Positions 20,966 to 52,700 of a stretch of DNA of 64,000 nucleotides are shown piece after piece. Numbering within the stretch: the stretch's first letter is position 1; each line of letters starts with the position of its first letter. The translations under genes were made by a program, and so were the position numbers. This stretch comes from Owenia fusiformis (taxonomy: Eukaryota; Annelida; Polychaeta; Sabellida; Oweniidae): contig CAIIXF020000012.1 in NCBI GenBank assembly GCA_903813345.2, forward strand, positions 36,130,528 through 36,194,527. Reading direction: 5' to 3'. The notes beneath the pieces are model-generated. The model had not been told where the DNA came from. It did not search any database and saw only the letters and a list, made by a program, of their open reading frames with translations.

Positions 20966-23270
20966 GTTACCATTGTGATGTTATTGTATATAGAATATGG
21001 ACTATTGAATCGGATATTAGAGAACTCTACAACTGTATAGATTCTGACAAACCATACATTGATAAATGTGTTAGAAGTTATAATATATAAACTTACATAG
21101 ACTTACATAGAAGTTAATGAATATATGTACAGTTTCCATTAGTATTTGAGTTTAGTATGGATGTAGAATATGTCCCATTCATGAATTTGCATGAAAAGAC
21201 TGGTCCATGCAAACAGCATTGTGTTAAGATAAGAGACGCAAAATTAACATTACAAGCTTTAAATAAATGATTGCCAAATTTATGGAGGGGAGTGTATTGT
21301 CAAATTTATTTATGGAGGGGGGTGTTATGTCAAATTTATGGCGGGGAGTGTATTGTCAAATTTATTGTCAAATTTTTCTATCTCAAAATATACCAAAATT
21401 CAGAGTTATCTGTCAGTTGCGCCATCTATACACTTTGCTACAAACCTTCGTAAAATTGTTATAAGAATTTATTAAATGTGCATGTAGCCACCACTTATTA
21501 TTTGCATACTAGGTGTGTAACGTTTTTAACCCTTGGTACTTTCACAAACTGTCAAAGTCCATTCATGCTAATCATGGGGCAAGTCACTACAATTAATTTA
21601 AATGTGGTGTTTTTTATAGAGATCGATTTGTACATTTACTAAGATATGATCTCTTGCCTTCTTATAAAGTCCCGATAATATGATATCATACCCTCCCTCT
21701 GAATATTATGTACTCTTTCATATTCTATTGGCTGCTAGTAACCTTTATGTACATTTATGTACATTTACTACAGTGACATTTGATGTCTGATGTTGAAACA
21801 TGTTAGCTAGAAACTGCCATCTATATGTTTTTATATGTATTAGAAGTGCTTAAGTGTCATGTATCTACCAATATTTGTCAAAATACAAGATGATCCAAAA
21901 TGTGCCCCAATTGTTTATGTTTCTAAAGCTAAAATGGCCAGTGGATCCTAAATTATCTCGAAAATCAAAAAGAATCAGCATAAACATCTTTATTTTTGCA
22001 CTATCAAGCTGAAATTTTAAGCACATGTACAAGTTCAAACAAATATAAATGTACAAGTTTAGTATCATGTAACAGGCAAATTATGTTGATACAAGTACAG
22101 CTATATTATCATGTTATGGGCAAATTATGTTGATACAAGTACAGCTATATTATCATGTTACAGGCAAATTATGTTGATACAAGTACAGGTAAATCATCAT
22201 GATGTACAGGTAAAATATAATGTTGATATTGTAGCTTAGCTACATAGTAAAACATGCTGTTAAAGACATTATAGAGTTTAGAAGTTAAGTAACCTCCTAT
22301 TTGGCCCCAAAAATGCAAAGCCTTGTCTTTGGTCACCTTGTAATATTTAACACTAGCACATTTTTTCAAACGTAAATCTAAAAATCACTGAAAAATTCAA
22401 ATATCATATAATTCATTTTATCATAATATTCTTTATCAGCTAAGTTTGCAAGGAATATTGGCTCTGATATGATTAGAAACATATGATATACTATTACTTA
22501 ATGTATATGTTATAGCATGTACACAGTGCTTCAACGATCTCACCAGTATCATCCAACTAAATTGTTCTCCCGGTTAAAGGAACGTTTTTATGAAAAAAAC
22601 ACAAATTGTGTATCTTTCTAGTATGAATTTCGTTGGAAAAGACTTTGGGGAAATGCTGGCTAGATTTTGAAGGATCACTTAGATAGTGTTTATTTATAAA
22701 TAAATTGAATAAATATACATATTTTTCAAAACAAGAGTTTGTTTACATAGTTGCTATACTTATAGTTATGTATGCCTTGATTTGAATGCAACAGACTGTT
22801 ACAGTGCATAGCACTTGGGGAAACTAAGCTTGTATTCGCTAATGCAACTAATGGATGTTAACTACCTGATTAACCTGCCACTATTCCATTATTTAAATGA
22901 GTTGGTCATAAAATAGTAGGTTAATCTGGTAGCCGACAGTCAATGATCGTGTACTTCACATAGCTAGGCATGATATAAACATTATCACGGTCCCGTTTGC
23001 ACCGTTCCGTATTAGTGGTTTTGTAGACATTAATACAGAATAAATAATACCGTTTCATGAAAAACGGTGACCTTGTCCTACGGAAATTGAGATAACTGTT
23101 TCACAGCAAGGTCGCACGGCGATACTGTATAGCACATGCTCTAGGGAATTGATTCTTTCTTCTATAGACACCAAACACATCTCTGTCGATAGAATAATGA
23201 ACAAGGCACAGGACGTGAACGAGATCACACCATCAAATAGGCAGACACTATGAGCCAGGAAAACTGTTCT
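20966..23270. other. Intergenic stretch with minor repeats
   Basis: AT-rich DNA with a small array of TTTATGGAGGGGAGTGTATT (21275-21370) and a three-unit 60-bp repeat of GCAAATTATGTTGATACAAG (22065-22200). A 73-residue hydrophobic open frame on the minus strand (about 23055-23270, with LFDGVISFTSCALFIIL) resembles no family I can name and has no clear splice context. Confidence 0.45.
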
Positions 23271-23279
23271 TCTATTATG

Positions 23280-23925
23280 TTTACAAATTTCAAGAACAAG
23301 AAAACAAGATGGCCGCCCAATCAGCTCTAGTACTTGATATCCTCTATCATTTGTGTAAATTTGAAGGAAATCCGATGAGCGGTTTTCCTGAAATGGCGAT
23401 GACAAGATTTTTCGGAAAACCTTCAAAATGGCCACCAGAAAACAAGATGGCCGCCCAAAAGTTAATCAGCTCTAGCACTTGATATCCTATATCATGTGTG
23501 TAAATTTGAAGGAAATCCGATGAGCGGATTTTCTGAAATGGCGATGACAAGATTTTTCGAAAAATCTTCAAAATGGCTGCCAGAAAACAAGATGGCCGCC
23601 CAAAAGTTAATCAGCTCTAGTACTTGATATCCTCTATCATTTGTGTAAATTTGAAGGAAATCCAATGAGCGGTTTTCCTGAAATGGCGATGACAAGATTT
23701 TTCGAAAAACCTTCAAAATGGCCGCCAGAAAACAAGATGGCCACCCAAAAGTTAATCAGCTCTAGTACTTCATATGCTCTATCATCTCTGCGAATTTGGA
23801 GAAAATCTGATGAGCAGTTTTCCTTAAACGGCGATGACAAAAAGCGGGACGACCACGATCACGACCACGATCGCGACCACGACCAGTATGACGACTATAT
23901 CCCACCGATGGTGTGATAAAAAGCC
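23280..23925. repeat. ATGGCCGCC repeat block, 145-bp units
   Basis: About four units of AACAAGATGGCCGCC, TCAGCTCTAGTACTTGATAT and AAATGGCGATGACAAGATTT, ending in a (GACCAC)n stretch and ATCCCACCGATGGTGTGATA. Related in motif, not in sequence, to 17637-18740. Open frames on both strands are by-products. Confidence 0.75.
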
Positions 23926-24679
23926 TTAGGGTCCCAACCTCCGTTGTTTACATTTACAAAAACGTGAAAAAATGACAAAAGTTGTAACTTTTTAAATCTA
24001 AAACTCTTGAAACCGATTTCACTTGCCAGCGACAGATACGTGTACATTGGTCTTGAAATGAAATTCAGGTAACAGATTTCATTTGGAACGGTAGGGTGTC
24101 CTAAAATTCATAAGAATTGTATGAGAGAGGCATAAGGCATGGGTGATTTTCGGTGCGCTATCGGAAATTGAACATACGTGAGGAATAGCTGACATGAATT
24201 CCAGCCATGTTATATATCCGAATTTATCGACATTTAGAATTCTACATCCCCACAGACCTCGGAGTAGTCAGAAAAATACAACAATCTATGTAACATTTTG
24301 ATAACATTTACACAACTTCTCTACTTTACATTATAATAGCATTGTTATTATTGAATCATTTCAGCTTTTTGGTACATTAGATAATACGACCCATCATAAA
24401 TATCCAGTATCCAGTTAACGTTTTTAGGCGATGTAGAATTCTAATGTCAATGGAAATATAAAATATAAAAACTATGGCCTTTTAATCAACCAAGCCTTAC
24501 ATCTCCCTCAAAAAAATCCTCATGAATTAAAAATATGACTGAAGACGAACTTGGGAAATTATTAAGACTGCATTTTTGTACATGCTTTTTGACCGTGAGC
24601 ATGATTTTAATGCTAAAAAATAGCTAAATTGTGGTTAGCCTATACCACAATAGTATGTGCGAAATACCACTGTGTACAC

Positions 24680-25868
24680 TGGCGCGTTTGATTCCAGCGC
24701 GTCTAACCTTACACGTGACGAGGGTGTAACTGGAGATGTTGATAAGGAACACGATAATCATAGCGCCAGAGTAACAGTTGTTGAAAGTAGCGTAGAAATC
24801 CTTCCTTGCATCGATCAAGCACCTGTAACAAATAACATGCATGAATACATTATATTAAAGTATTCCCAAATGTGAGTCCCATGGCACAAAGTAAAAGAAG
24901 GTGTTCATCTGATCATTGCAGGCAGGCCCATCCGAAGGTATTCCCAAGGGGGCAAATTCTGCGTACCGTTGGGTTGTGCAGTCAACACGCCCTCGCAAAG
25001 CGTCAATGGTGCGGAGCCAGGGAGTCTGGGCATGCCCCCTCTCCCTAGCAGAAAAATTGTAATTTAGACACTCTCCGTTATATTCTGAGCAAATACGAGA
25101 GCCACATTTGCATTATTAAACACAAATCTAATTGGAAAGGGGGTCGCCCCAAACGCCCCCTCCCCCCCCCCCCTGAACGGGCTACACAATTACAGGTAGA
25201 ATTATTTTAACCTTTTTGTTATTTTTATCCGTCTTTCTACCTGTACTAGATCTAGTGGGATTGTATTACAGCGATATACTATGGATCACGACTATATTAA
25301 AACTAATCCTCTAGAACTAGATATTACAAATTGGAAACACTTTCCGAAGGGTATCTAAGATAAATTCATAATCTTACCATGCGCCACTTGGCCTAAATAT
25401 ACCAAAGCAGAATAGCACAGCGCCCCAAATGCCAGGTGCGCATATAGCTGCAGATAATAACTTTCAGTCCCACTTTCCAAGGGACATAACCGTTCCCCCT
25501 TTAACGACCAATAACATAGCATTAATGGCTGTAAATGACACAACTATTGCTTGGGCAATCACGAACTGGGAGAGAAGCGCCCCAAGTACAGCACAGAATG
25601 GGTCTGGCACGTTGGCGGCCAGCATTATACTATGATCCACCAAATGGCTACAACTCCACATCAAGTCGCAGATGGCCAGATAAACAACGAAACGCTCTGG
25701 GAGTTTCAGTTGCCAGAACGACTTATTATGTCTCTGTGTTGTTATGGTAACCTGACCGATGAGGACACTGCTACTAAAGTTACTGAAACAGAGGCTGATG
25801 ATCCCACCGACGTGAATGGCTATGAACCAGTGCCCGGTGCCAATGATAGGGGCTGCGGTGAAGTTCAT
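24680..25868 (-). pseudogene. Seven-transmembrane receptor (GPCR-like) gene fragment with an in-frame stop
   Basis: Exon 25868-25378 begins ATG and encodes three hydrophobic segments, with LPERFVVYLAICDL at the second and AIVVSFTAINAMLLVV at the third. It then reads LGKWD, TGA, KLLSAAICAPGIWGAVLF, a fourth segment. It ends GCATG|GTAAGA, phase 2. Exon 24822 to about 24680 starts after TTACAG, completes W-C-L-I-D and gives a fifth segment (YSGAMIIVFLINISSYTLV) and a basic loop (CKVRRAGIKR). Splice phases join. The TGA (25464-25466) falls where LGKWDWKLL would be expected if the codon were TGG. A strong GTAAGG near the end of segment five is an alternative 3' boundary. Segments six and seven were not found. 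It may be GPR157-like, from memory and with low certainty. It could be a pseudogene, a polymorphism or a sequencing error. Confidence 0.6.
24930..25200. mobile_element. Insert with a poly-C tract
   Basis: GGCCCATCCGAAGGTATTCC, AAGGGGGCAAATTCTG and a C12-type tract (CCCCCCTCCCCCCCCCC) mark an inserted repeat immediately upstream on the plus strand, inside the GPCR-like gene's intron. Confidence 0.45.
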
Positions 25869-26944
25869 CTCTGTACCCTGTACGGATAATTCCCGGCACT
25901 TTTGTATTTTCTATTTGAGAAGATGGATTCCGATGTCACTATTTAAGACATGATTATATCCTTCATATTTGAGTTGCTTGAACATTGAAATGTTCAGCAC
26001 ATCGAGTATCCAATTTTCCATTTAAACGTTTCGTAGCAGGTCTATTTATCAATTGTATGTTTCCAAATTCATTTGTAAACATACATTTGTTCTAATATCA
26101 AAATACATTAAATCAAAATATAGAAACATGTATTCTTAGAAGTGCACATTCTCAAGAATACCATCTAAATAAATTATATTCTTGTGAAGAACTGGATCTC
26201 AAATATTAAGCACTATCAAAGAGACTGTCTATTTATAAACTGGGTAGAAGCGGAACCGTTAAAAAGAGCGTAGCCGGTCGTCAGGCTCCGATTTTAACTG
26301 ATGCTGTTCAGTGTAATTTTGCACAATTGTATACACAATACAACTAGCCTAGAAGTTTACATTTATATTATCAACATTTTAATTAAATGAATTAGCTTAC
26401 TCCACCTAATTAATAATGAAAAAGTGAGATTTTTGGAAGTGATTCAGTTTGTACGTTCTGAGATAGGCCTCGCTAAAAAACATATTTTAACATTTTCTTG
26501 TATCGTGTCTTAAGTTATTTAAAGTTGCAACAATTAGTGCAGAGGGGACATTCAATGATCATCGACCAGTGTCAAAATAGATTTAAGTTTGGATATTTCA
26601 TCAAGTCTAGATCTCTCATTTTAGTAAGTTGGTCTAACATATATTTTTAACATCTACAAGGAAACCCCCTGGATGAACATTATTTCAGCTGACATTCCTC
26701 TTGAAACGAGTCGGATCTTAAAAATCTGTAAGTGGAATTCCCTTTATAGAAGCTTTGAAATTTACACTTCTTAATGCTGAAATTGATAGTTTATCCATTA
26801 GTTTTAAGAAAATAGGTATGTCAAAGAAGACGTTAAGCCAAATGGTATGTTTTCAGGCAAATATTTATCTTTCTTTTCTAGTTTGAAATTGCTTTCAAGA
26901 CTGTGAAATCGGTTTAACTCGGAGCCTGAGAACCGCATACACTC

Positions 26945-27234
26945 CATGGGCGTAGCCAGGGGGGGGGGGGGGTGCGATGGGTGCGATCGCACCCCCCCCC
27001 CCATAACCTTTGAAAAGATGACCATTGGATAGAGGTAGAAAAGAGCTTTAAAATGCTTTTTATTTGAAGCTTCTGGCTCAATTTTGAAGGAAGTTGCATC
27101 AATTTTTGTAAAATTCAAAAGAAATCTTAATTTTTTGTGTTGCTTATGGCAAAATCGCACCCCCCCTGACCGAAAACTGAAAAGTTTTCGGCGATCGCAC
27201 CCCCCCCCCCTGACTGAAAGCTGGCTACGCCCCT
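26945..27234. mobile_element. MITE-like element with GGGCGTAGCCAG ends and G/C tracts
   Basis: It begins GGGCGTAGCCAGG followed by a G12-type tract and ends CTGGCTACGCCCCTG, so the ends are inverted repeats. The interior has GCGATCGCACCCCCCC three times. Non-coding; no convincing target duplication. Confidence 0.6.
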
Positions 27235-27839
27235 GCACTCACTTGTATTTTCAATGGGGTTCAAGCTTTTTGAAAAGCACCCGAATGACACCTATTAGTA
27301 AAACATTCCGACTGTGCACAAACAGTTTATCTTGAAAATCGTGACTATTTTCATTTCGGAATCAACCTGATCTTATTGGACTCATTCAAAATCAAAACAG
27401 TGTTTTTATCGTGTTTTGAGAAGATTATCTTTTTATGTAAATAATCAACCTTACTCAACAGTTTATCTTGAAAATCGTGACTATTTTCGTTTCCGAATCT
27501 CATTCTTGGACTATGTCGATCCAAACATTCAAAATCAAAACAGTGTTTTATCGAATAAATACTCTATTACTAAAGCACTCAATTAGGTTATGATTTTCGT
27601 ATTTATCACAATATTTCATATGTCTAGCCTTGCCCAATCTCTGGTAATAATTCAAGATCAGATAAGTAAAAAATACAGACTTGGGAAAGGCTATCATATA
27701 CCCAGCCCTTTTTAAGATAGGAAAGAGAATGGCAAAGCACGAGTTTATTATGATTCAGTAGCATTGCTTTTCTCGGAAGAAAATTAATACTTATATTTAC
27801 AGTATGTTTAGATAAAACAAACTGGCAGATCTAGAAGCT

Positions 27840-29115
27840 AACAAAGGGGGGGGGGGATGGGGCACATTTCAAGTATGAAAAATGTTGGTCCGCCAGTGCG
27901 TTGTATATATGTATGGTTGTAGATGACGCAGAAAAGCCTATGGCGGGATAGATCGCTATGCTCAGATCAGTGATGCATCACTTATGTATTTCAAAAGTGG
28001 GTATACGAATTCATATCAAGGCCGTCGCCAGGGGGTCGCGTCGGGTGTGCCTGCACCCCCCCCCCCCTTCAGTTTTGCCTTATTGCTTTTAAAAAAATTG
28101 ACTCGTAGCTATTTTTTAATTTGCCTCAGAAAAGGGGAATATTTTGCTTCAAACTATGTTTGACACTTTCTCCCTGGCTTCCAATCCAGGGAGAAGGTGG
28201 AAAATTCACTCACTAATCTAAAATCCAAATCTATTGAAATCATGGCCGTCAGATGGGGGGGGGGGGGGCGTTGGTTGCGACCCCCTCTACTCTGGTACCA
28301 CCCAAAAAGAATGATTTTGAAAAAAGAGTTTTACACCCCCAAAATAATTTGATAATTTATTCTATCTATTGTCTCAGACAAATAGTAAATTGAAATGGTC
28401 AATGTTCTTTGGGACAACCTCTTGCTCCCCTCAAAAAAAAATGAAAATTAGAAAAAAACATATATATATTTTTTCAATTTCTTTTTAATTTCTAATTGAC
28501 TCATCCACCTTGAAGGTGCCCAGGGATCACCAAATAGCATCTAAAGACTGAACTTGTAAAATTTTCGAGAAAGTGTGGGCCACCCCTTACTTCTTATTTT
28601 TGCAAAAGTGGGTGTACGAATTCAAGCCGGGCAGTCGCCAAGGGGTCGCGTCGGATGCGCCTGCAACCCCCCCCCCTTGAGTTTTGCCTTATTGCTTTCA
28701 ATCCAATGGGGCAAACCACTTGACTTCCATCTTTCTATTGCTTTAAAACCTATGTGTTTCACTAAAGTTTCTAAAGTCTGAGATATTTGGAGTTTGTTTT
28801 CCTTCTCACAGACACTGAGACACTCTGTCTTAACACTTTTAAATCTTCCATGATTATACTTGTGCATACGGCAGGGGCAGATCTGGAAACCAACAAGGGG
28901 GGGGGGGCAAATTTCATGTCTGATAAAAAATACTGGGCCCCTAATACTATGTGAGGCCCATTTTTTCAAAATTTGGCCTGAATAAGGTCCTTAGAGGTCT
29001 AAGAAAAAAAATGACAAAAAGGCCAACTTTTTGGGGCTTAGGGCCTTTTTTGGCCCAAATTTTGTTGGCCCCAATTTTTTTCTGGGCCCATCCAAGTGGA
29101 GGGGGGGGGGCTATG
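27840..29115. repeat. Cluster of poly-G/poly-C inserts
   Basis: Several short inserts each end in a run of 8 or more G or C: 27846, 28058, 28255, 28667, 28897 and 29100. Two share GTCGCCA(A/G)GGGGTCGCGTCGG and GCCTGCA before the C tract. They lie in the intergenic region upstream of S6K and have no coding potential. Confidence 0.55.
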
Positions 29116-29467
29116 GTATTCAATCAAGACTTTCTGACGACTGTCTACTATTTATTTGTATTTTCGTCAATGGATTTGAATTCTAGTGATGATCTCCAGA
29201 TGGCCAATCAAACAAATTGTGACAACATGGTAACTCTTGGATTTTCTTTAATAAAACCGTCCACATTGATATAATGTTAAGAATATAACAAGGAATGATT
29301 CGCTTAACAATTTCTCCAGATGTATACAAGTAGCACTTCTGTTCAAATTGCAAACCAGGATGAGTTGATTATTTTAAATGAAGTGTATGCAATTTATATG
29401 TTTGTTATCCTCTCTCTGGTTGGTCAAAAACATACCGGATCTAAAGGTCACATGACTCACTGACTTC

Positions 29468-29479
29468 TGACGTCACGTG
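29468..29479 (+). promoter_or_regulatory. Overlapping CRE and CACGTG E-box upstream of S6K
   Basis: TGACGTCACGTG joins a full palindromic CRE (TGACGTCA) with a CACGTG E-box, about 120 bp before the S6K start codon. GTCACGTGG also fits the TFEB/MITF CLEAR-type core. It sits where a TATA-less promoter would be. Function is inferred from the motif only. Confidence 0.5.
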
Positions 29480-29599
29480 GAATCCCTTTTCTTCATTTCG
29501 CAGTTTTTAACATTTTTCTCAAGTTTTTACGCGAATACTTGTAAATTGTTGTAGTATTATACTTAAATCAACCACACGGATTAACTTCATGTCACAGAG

Positions 29600-48249
<18,650 letters not shown>

Positions 48250-49740
48250 TCATAGATTTGATAGGATAATTTTAGTGGATTTTATTACGTCGTCAATTAT
48301 AGAGGTTGGAGAAGGCAATACTGAAATTAGTCAAGCTTTAATAGTAACTTATAATCGGAAAGAACACCAGCATGCCATATAAGGAGATACCTCTTGCAAA
48401 AATCGTAAAAATAACCTGTAAACAAATGTGTATATTTATATTTACAAAGTACGCAGATGAATATTTATAGATAAATTCTGGGTGAAAGTATGACTATGAT
48501 GGTATTTGGGAGAAGCAAACCTTATGCCTCTGGAGAATGGAAATGGATATTTTGGTGGAGTTGAAAACAAATGATCATCAGAAAGCAACATTTATAACAT
48601 GTGATCAATAGAAAGCAACATTTAAACAAATGGCCATCAGAAAGCAACATTTAAATGTGTGATCAATAGAAAGAACATGTAAACCTCAATCATACACCAA
48701 TGATTATGGTTGAGATTTCATGAAACAAACATGTGGAGTTCATGAAAAGAATATTGTTTGAATTTTATGAAACAAACATTGTTTGGATTTCATGAAGAGA
48801 ATATGGTTTGAATTTCATCAAACAAACATTGTCATGAAACTAATATGGTTTGGAATTTCATGATTTTAAATGGAGCCACAATGACTCTCTTGATGGAGTT
48901 GGGTATCATAGGAAAGAACACTAAACCAATGCAAGTTTATTTCTTGGATTTAGTGGTTTTCAACTCACATTTGAGTGAGTGAAAATGATTCCACAGTTTT
49001 CAACTTATAGAAAGATCTTTTACTTACAGAGATTAAGCTCAACTTAAAGGGTTGTTTCACTAAATCAACACAAACTTCATTTTGTTCAAAAGAATAGTTC
49101 CCCCAAAAATACTTTGTTTTATTTGCACTGTCAGTCAAGTTCAGGATGAGTAAGATTGGGAAATGGGTGTCTCATGGATTTTTTAGTTGATTTAAAGTTT
49201 CTGACATGACGAGATACAGTGGACCCCTTGAGTGCTAAAATGTCAAGGTAGTTGGGGAGCATGTCAAAATATCAACAAAGTTTCATTTCTAAATATAGTT
49301 TGAACATTAGTGTCTTTTTGTAAAATATTGATTTTGGTTGAAAATATTAGATAACTTTGTGTTCAAATAGATTAACACACATACGCAATTCTTATACTTC
49401 TAAGAAGAGGGTGGGATGTTTTAATCAAAGTTTCTGTAAAATATAGTGCCAGGTTTTATTTCTAGCTGTGGAGAACAGTGAAGTGTATGTATCGTTGATT
49501 TCAAATTCCAATTCTAAGAAAAGAAGTTTGGAACTAGAATGTTTTAGTTGCTAATGCTAATGTAAGATTATTTTATTATGTCTTCCTTTCAGGTTTTGTA
49601 TTATAACAATGAGATGATATTTTTAATTGAAACCTTACAATAGACCAAAGTATTTTTGTAAAATGTATATTGTGCTACTTTTCTGCAATCTTGTGTATCT
49701 CTAATGTTTCTTAAATACCAAATATTTTATGAAAAATCCT
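48250..49740 (+). other. Probable S6K 3' UTR and flank
   Basis: Unique AT-rich sequence after the TAG stop, with short repeats of GAAAGCAACATTTAAA and TTTCATGAAACAAACATTG at 48560-48860. The first AATAAA I see is near 50218, so the 3' end of the mRNA is uncertain. Confidence 0.4.
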
Positions 49741-49744
49741 TAAT

Positions 49745-50112
49745 TATGTTAGTACACTTACTTAATTCTGATTGGTCAGTCAGAGTACCTCAGTCTTAAT
49801 ACTTATTCTGATTGGTCAATCAGGGTACCTCAGTCTTAATACTTATTCTGATTGGTCAATCAGGGTACTTTAGTCTCAATACTTATTCTGATTGGTCAGT
49901 CAAAGTACCTTAGTCTTAATACTTATTCTGATTGGTCAATCAGGGTACCTCGGTCTTAATACTTATTCTGATTGGTCAGTCAGGGTACCTCGGTCTTAAT
50001 ACTTATTCTGATTGGTCAGTCAGGGTATCTTTCTCTAAATACTTCATTCTGATTGGTCAGTCAGGGTATCTTTCTCTAAATACTTCATTCTGATTGGTCA
50101 ATCAGGGTACAA
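49745..50112 (+). repeat. 42-bp array with an inverted CCAAT box in each unit
   Basis: About nine units of TTCTGATTGGTCAATCAGGG, TACCTCAGTCTTAATACTTA. Each contains GATTGGTCA, the reverse of a CCAAT/NF-Y box. Non-coding. Confidence 0.85.
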
Positions 50113-50302
50113 ATTGTTGAGCTGTATTCATTCAATAATAGACTCGGTTAATTGTTTTCCAAAGTTGTAAACCTCACTCTCCTTTTACTGTTGATTGAAC
50201 AGTTAATGCCAACATTGAAATAAATTGTTTTACAGTGAAGATGTAACTGTACAGTGTACATGTATATATAATCACCCAGGCCAACTATTTTCAACCCAAC
50301 AT

Positions 50303-50465
50303 AAAAGGAGGGATTACCCCAGATTTTATGGATACACCTATCTCTGTATAAAGATGAATCTAAACTTATCTCTACCAAAAGAAGAGCTCCAACAACTCTA
50401 GAAGTTCATCTTTAGATGGTGATAGATTCATCTATCATGAATTCTGGATTAATTCCCACATCTTC
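50303..50465. mobile_element. Third copy of the palindromic MITE family
   Basis: It has the same ends (GGAGGGATTACCCCAGA at the left, GAATTCTGGATTAATTCCC at the right) but is longer and more diverged. I could not find a clear target duplication. Confidence 0.6.
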
Positions 50466-51439
50466 ATGTATTTGGGTGAACTGTATGAAACACATACACC
50501 TTACTAACCCAATATACAAAACTAAAATGTACATTTCTTTGTATTTTACATGGCTCAATTTCTTCCTGTTTTTCCCTGTTCTTGTATATAGCTAGCTCTA
50601 TAAAGGTGAAAGAGGCTCTTTTAAAAGCAGGGATTTATGCTGGTTTGTTCATTCTTATATTTCACATTTATGAAAGCCATATTGTAATGTAGAGGAAACA
50701 TTTATTTATGTATATTTGTGTAGCAGGTGAATGAGGAGGTGCTTTATGTATCCCACAATGCACCAACCGGTCCCATGATACCTTCTGATGCCATCCAATG
50801 AAATGCCTCATTGAACATGTCGACTAAACAACTTCTAATTTTTATTAAAATCTGATGTGTGAATTTTTTTAATTTCACAACTTAACCTCAAGTAAACATT
50901 TGAGGGAAATATGATTTTAGTATATGATTTTTAATTGTGCCATAGGCTAAAGGACGATGGAAATAAGCTTAAGTACATATTAGATATTGATGGAATGTGG
51001 CTTTAATTACACCAATACAACCTATAGCGATATACCTCTCTCTGTAAATACAAGTAGTATAAAAACATCTTTAATTGAATTATCAGTTGTATCTGGATTA
51101 ATTAAATTCCTTTCTTATAGAAAAATAATAAATCAAGAAATGTTGTAATTACGACTGATTATTCCGCTGAATGATTCGTTCCGAGAGGATACAGAGAGGT
51201 TCATTCCTTTGTCCAATCACTAGTTGAGGGATTTGATTCAAATTTTATAGACTGATGCCATTTGGGCATGGACCTCTGCTCAAGAAACGATTTCAATATG
51301 ATCACTCACTCCATTTTCAACTTGAAGTACTGTTTTGTCAATCAATTTCCCTTTTCACCATTTTGGACCTCAAATATATCCAGTACATGTTATTAGCACT
51401 TAGGACCTGTGGTCTTTAAGCAAATACTCACTGGATCTC

Positions 51440-51682
51440 AATCATGTCATGTGTTGGCATTGGCGCTATGTCATGTGTTGGCATTGGCATTATGTCATGT
51501 GTTGGCATTGGCATTATGTAATGTGTTGGCATTGGCATTATGTCAGGTGTTGGCATTATGTCAGGTGTTGGCATTGGCATTATGTCATGTGTTGGCATTG
51601 GCATTATGTATGTGTTGGCATTGGCATTATGTCACGTGTTGGCATTGGCATTATGTCACGTGTTAGCATTGGCATTAGTCAA
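51440..51682 (+). repeat. 24-bp minisatellite
   Basis: About ten units of TGTTGGCATTGGCATTATGT plus CATG, some 12 bp shorter. The open frames in all three phases come from the repeat. Confidence 0.88.
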
Positions 51683-52544
51683 GTACTGTTTTAATTTGTT
51701 TTGCTCAAGTTTTATAGAATGTTATTGTACTCTAAAAAACAATATTCCAAGAAAACAACTGATCCATTCAACTTGTATTTTGAAATATGCAACATCTGAT
51801 TAGGTTTTGGGCACACTTGGTAAATTACATGGTGGCCATTTTCTCTTAAAGTCAGTGATACTTGTCACTGTATGTCTTGAATTCTTTTTGTTGTTCAAAA
51901 TAATTTTACATGAAATATTTGACCCTTAGTTTGATGAATATTCAATTGTGGTAAACGAGCAAATACATTTTGAAGATTTGGACATAAGTACATATCAACT
52001 GCTTTATATATTAAACTAAGGTATAATCATGTGCCTTGTAAATCTACCAAATAAAAGTAAGATTGTCCCTTTAAGGCATGTGAGATGTAATAAAATGTGT
52101 AATATGCACACGAAGCAATTGCAGTATTCAATTGAGTATAAATTAGAAAAAGATTTCATGGGTATAGCCAGGCTTCAACAAAATATTGCGTCAAAAGATT
52201 TTCAGACATTTTAATTAAAATTGTGGAAATAAAGTCCAAATGGGCAATATACCTCTTTAAGCCTCTTTGCCTCACCAATTAATGTTATGCCTCACCTTAC
52301 TTATACCCTGGCAACGCCCCTGGATTTGATATTCAGAGTTAATATGTAAAGTTGAATGATACTGGGCTATACAATGATTTAAGGCATTTATATAAAATAT
52401 GATATGGAGTGTCATAAAATTATCTGTACATCTGTATATAAAATCATATATGTCCAGATTATTTCATAAATGTATGTTAAACAACCAAATAAATATTTAA
52501 AACAAATAATCTCAGTGTTTTGTCATCAATATAACATAATATTC

Positions 52545-52695
52545 CATAATACTACTGTTTCCCAGGGAAATATGAAGGAATAAAAATTGTATTGAATCTG
52601 CACTCCCTCGGTCAATATTATATTACCCTTCAGTCAATATCATATTGTCCCTCGGAATAAAACCCATATTCAATCCCTCCCAGTAAATAACCTAT
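52545..52695. mobile_element. Deleted copy of the 36130-36580 element
   Basis: It shares ATTCCATAATACTACTGTTT at the left and CAATCCCTCCCAGTAAATAA at the right with 36130-36580 but lacks the middle. It abuts the mariner-like element at 52701. Confidence 0.65.
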
Positions 52696-52700
52696 ATATA

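Noticed and set aside
23055-23435. Possible transmembrane segments six and seven of the GPCR-like gene on the minus strand
   Set aside because: Only one clearly hydrophobic stretch, no acceptor in the right phase and half of the frame lies in the ATGGCCGCC repeat.
26804-27335. Proline- and arginine-rich frames on both strands
   Set aside because: They come from G/C homopolymer tracts within a MITE-like element.
51409-51803. Open frames in all three phases rich in H, W, C and L
   Set aside because: Product of the 24-bp minisatellite; no start context or conserved sequence.
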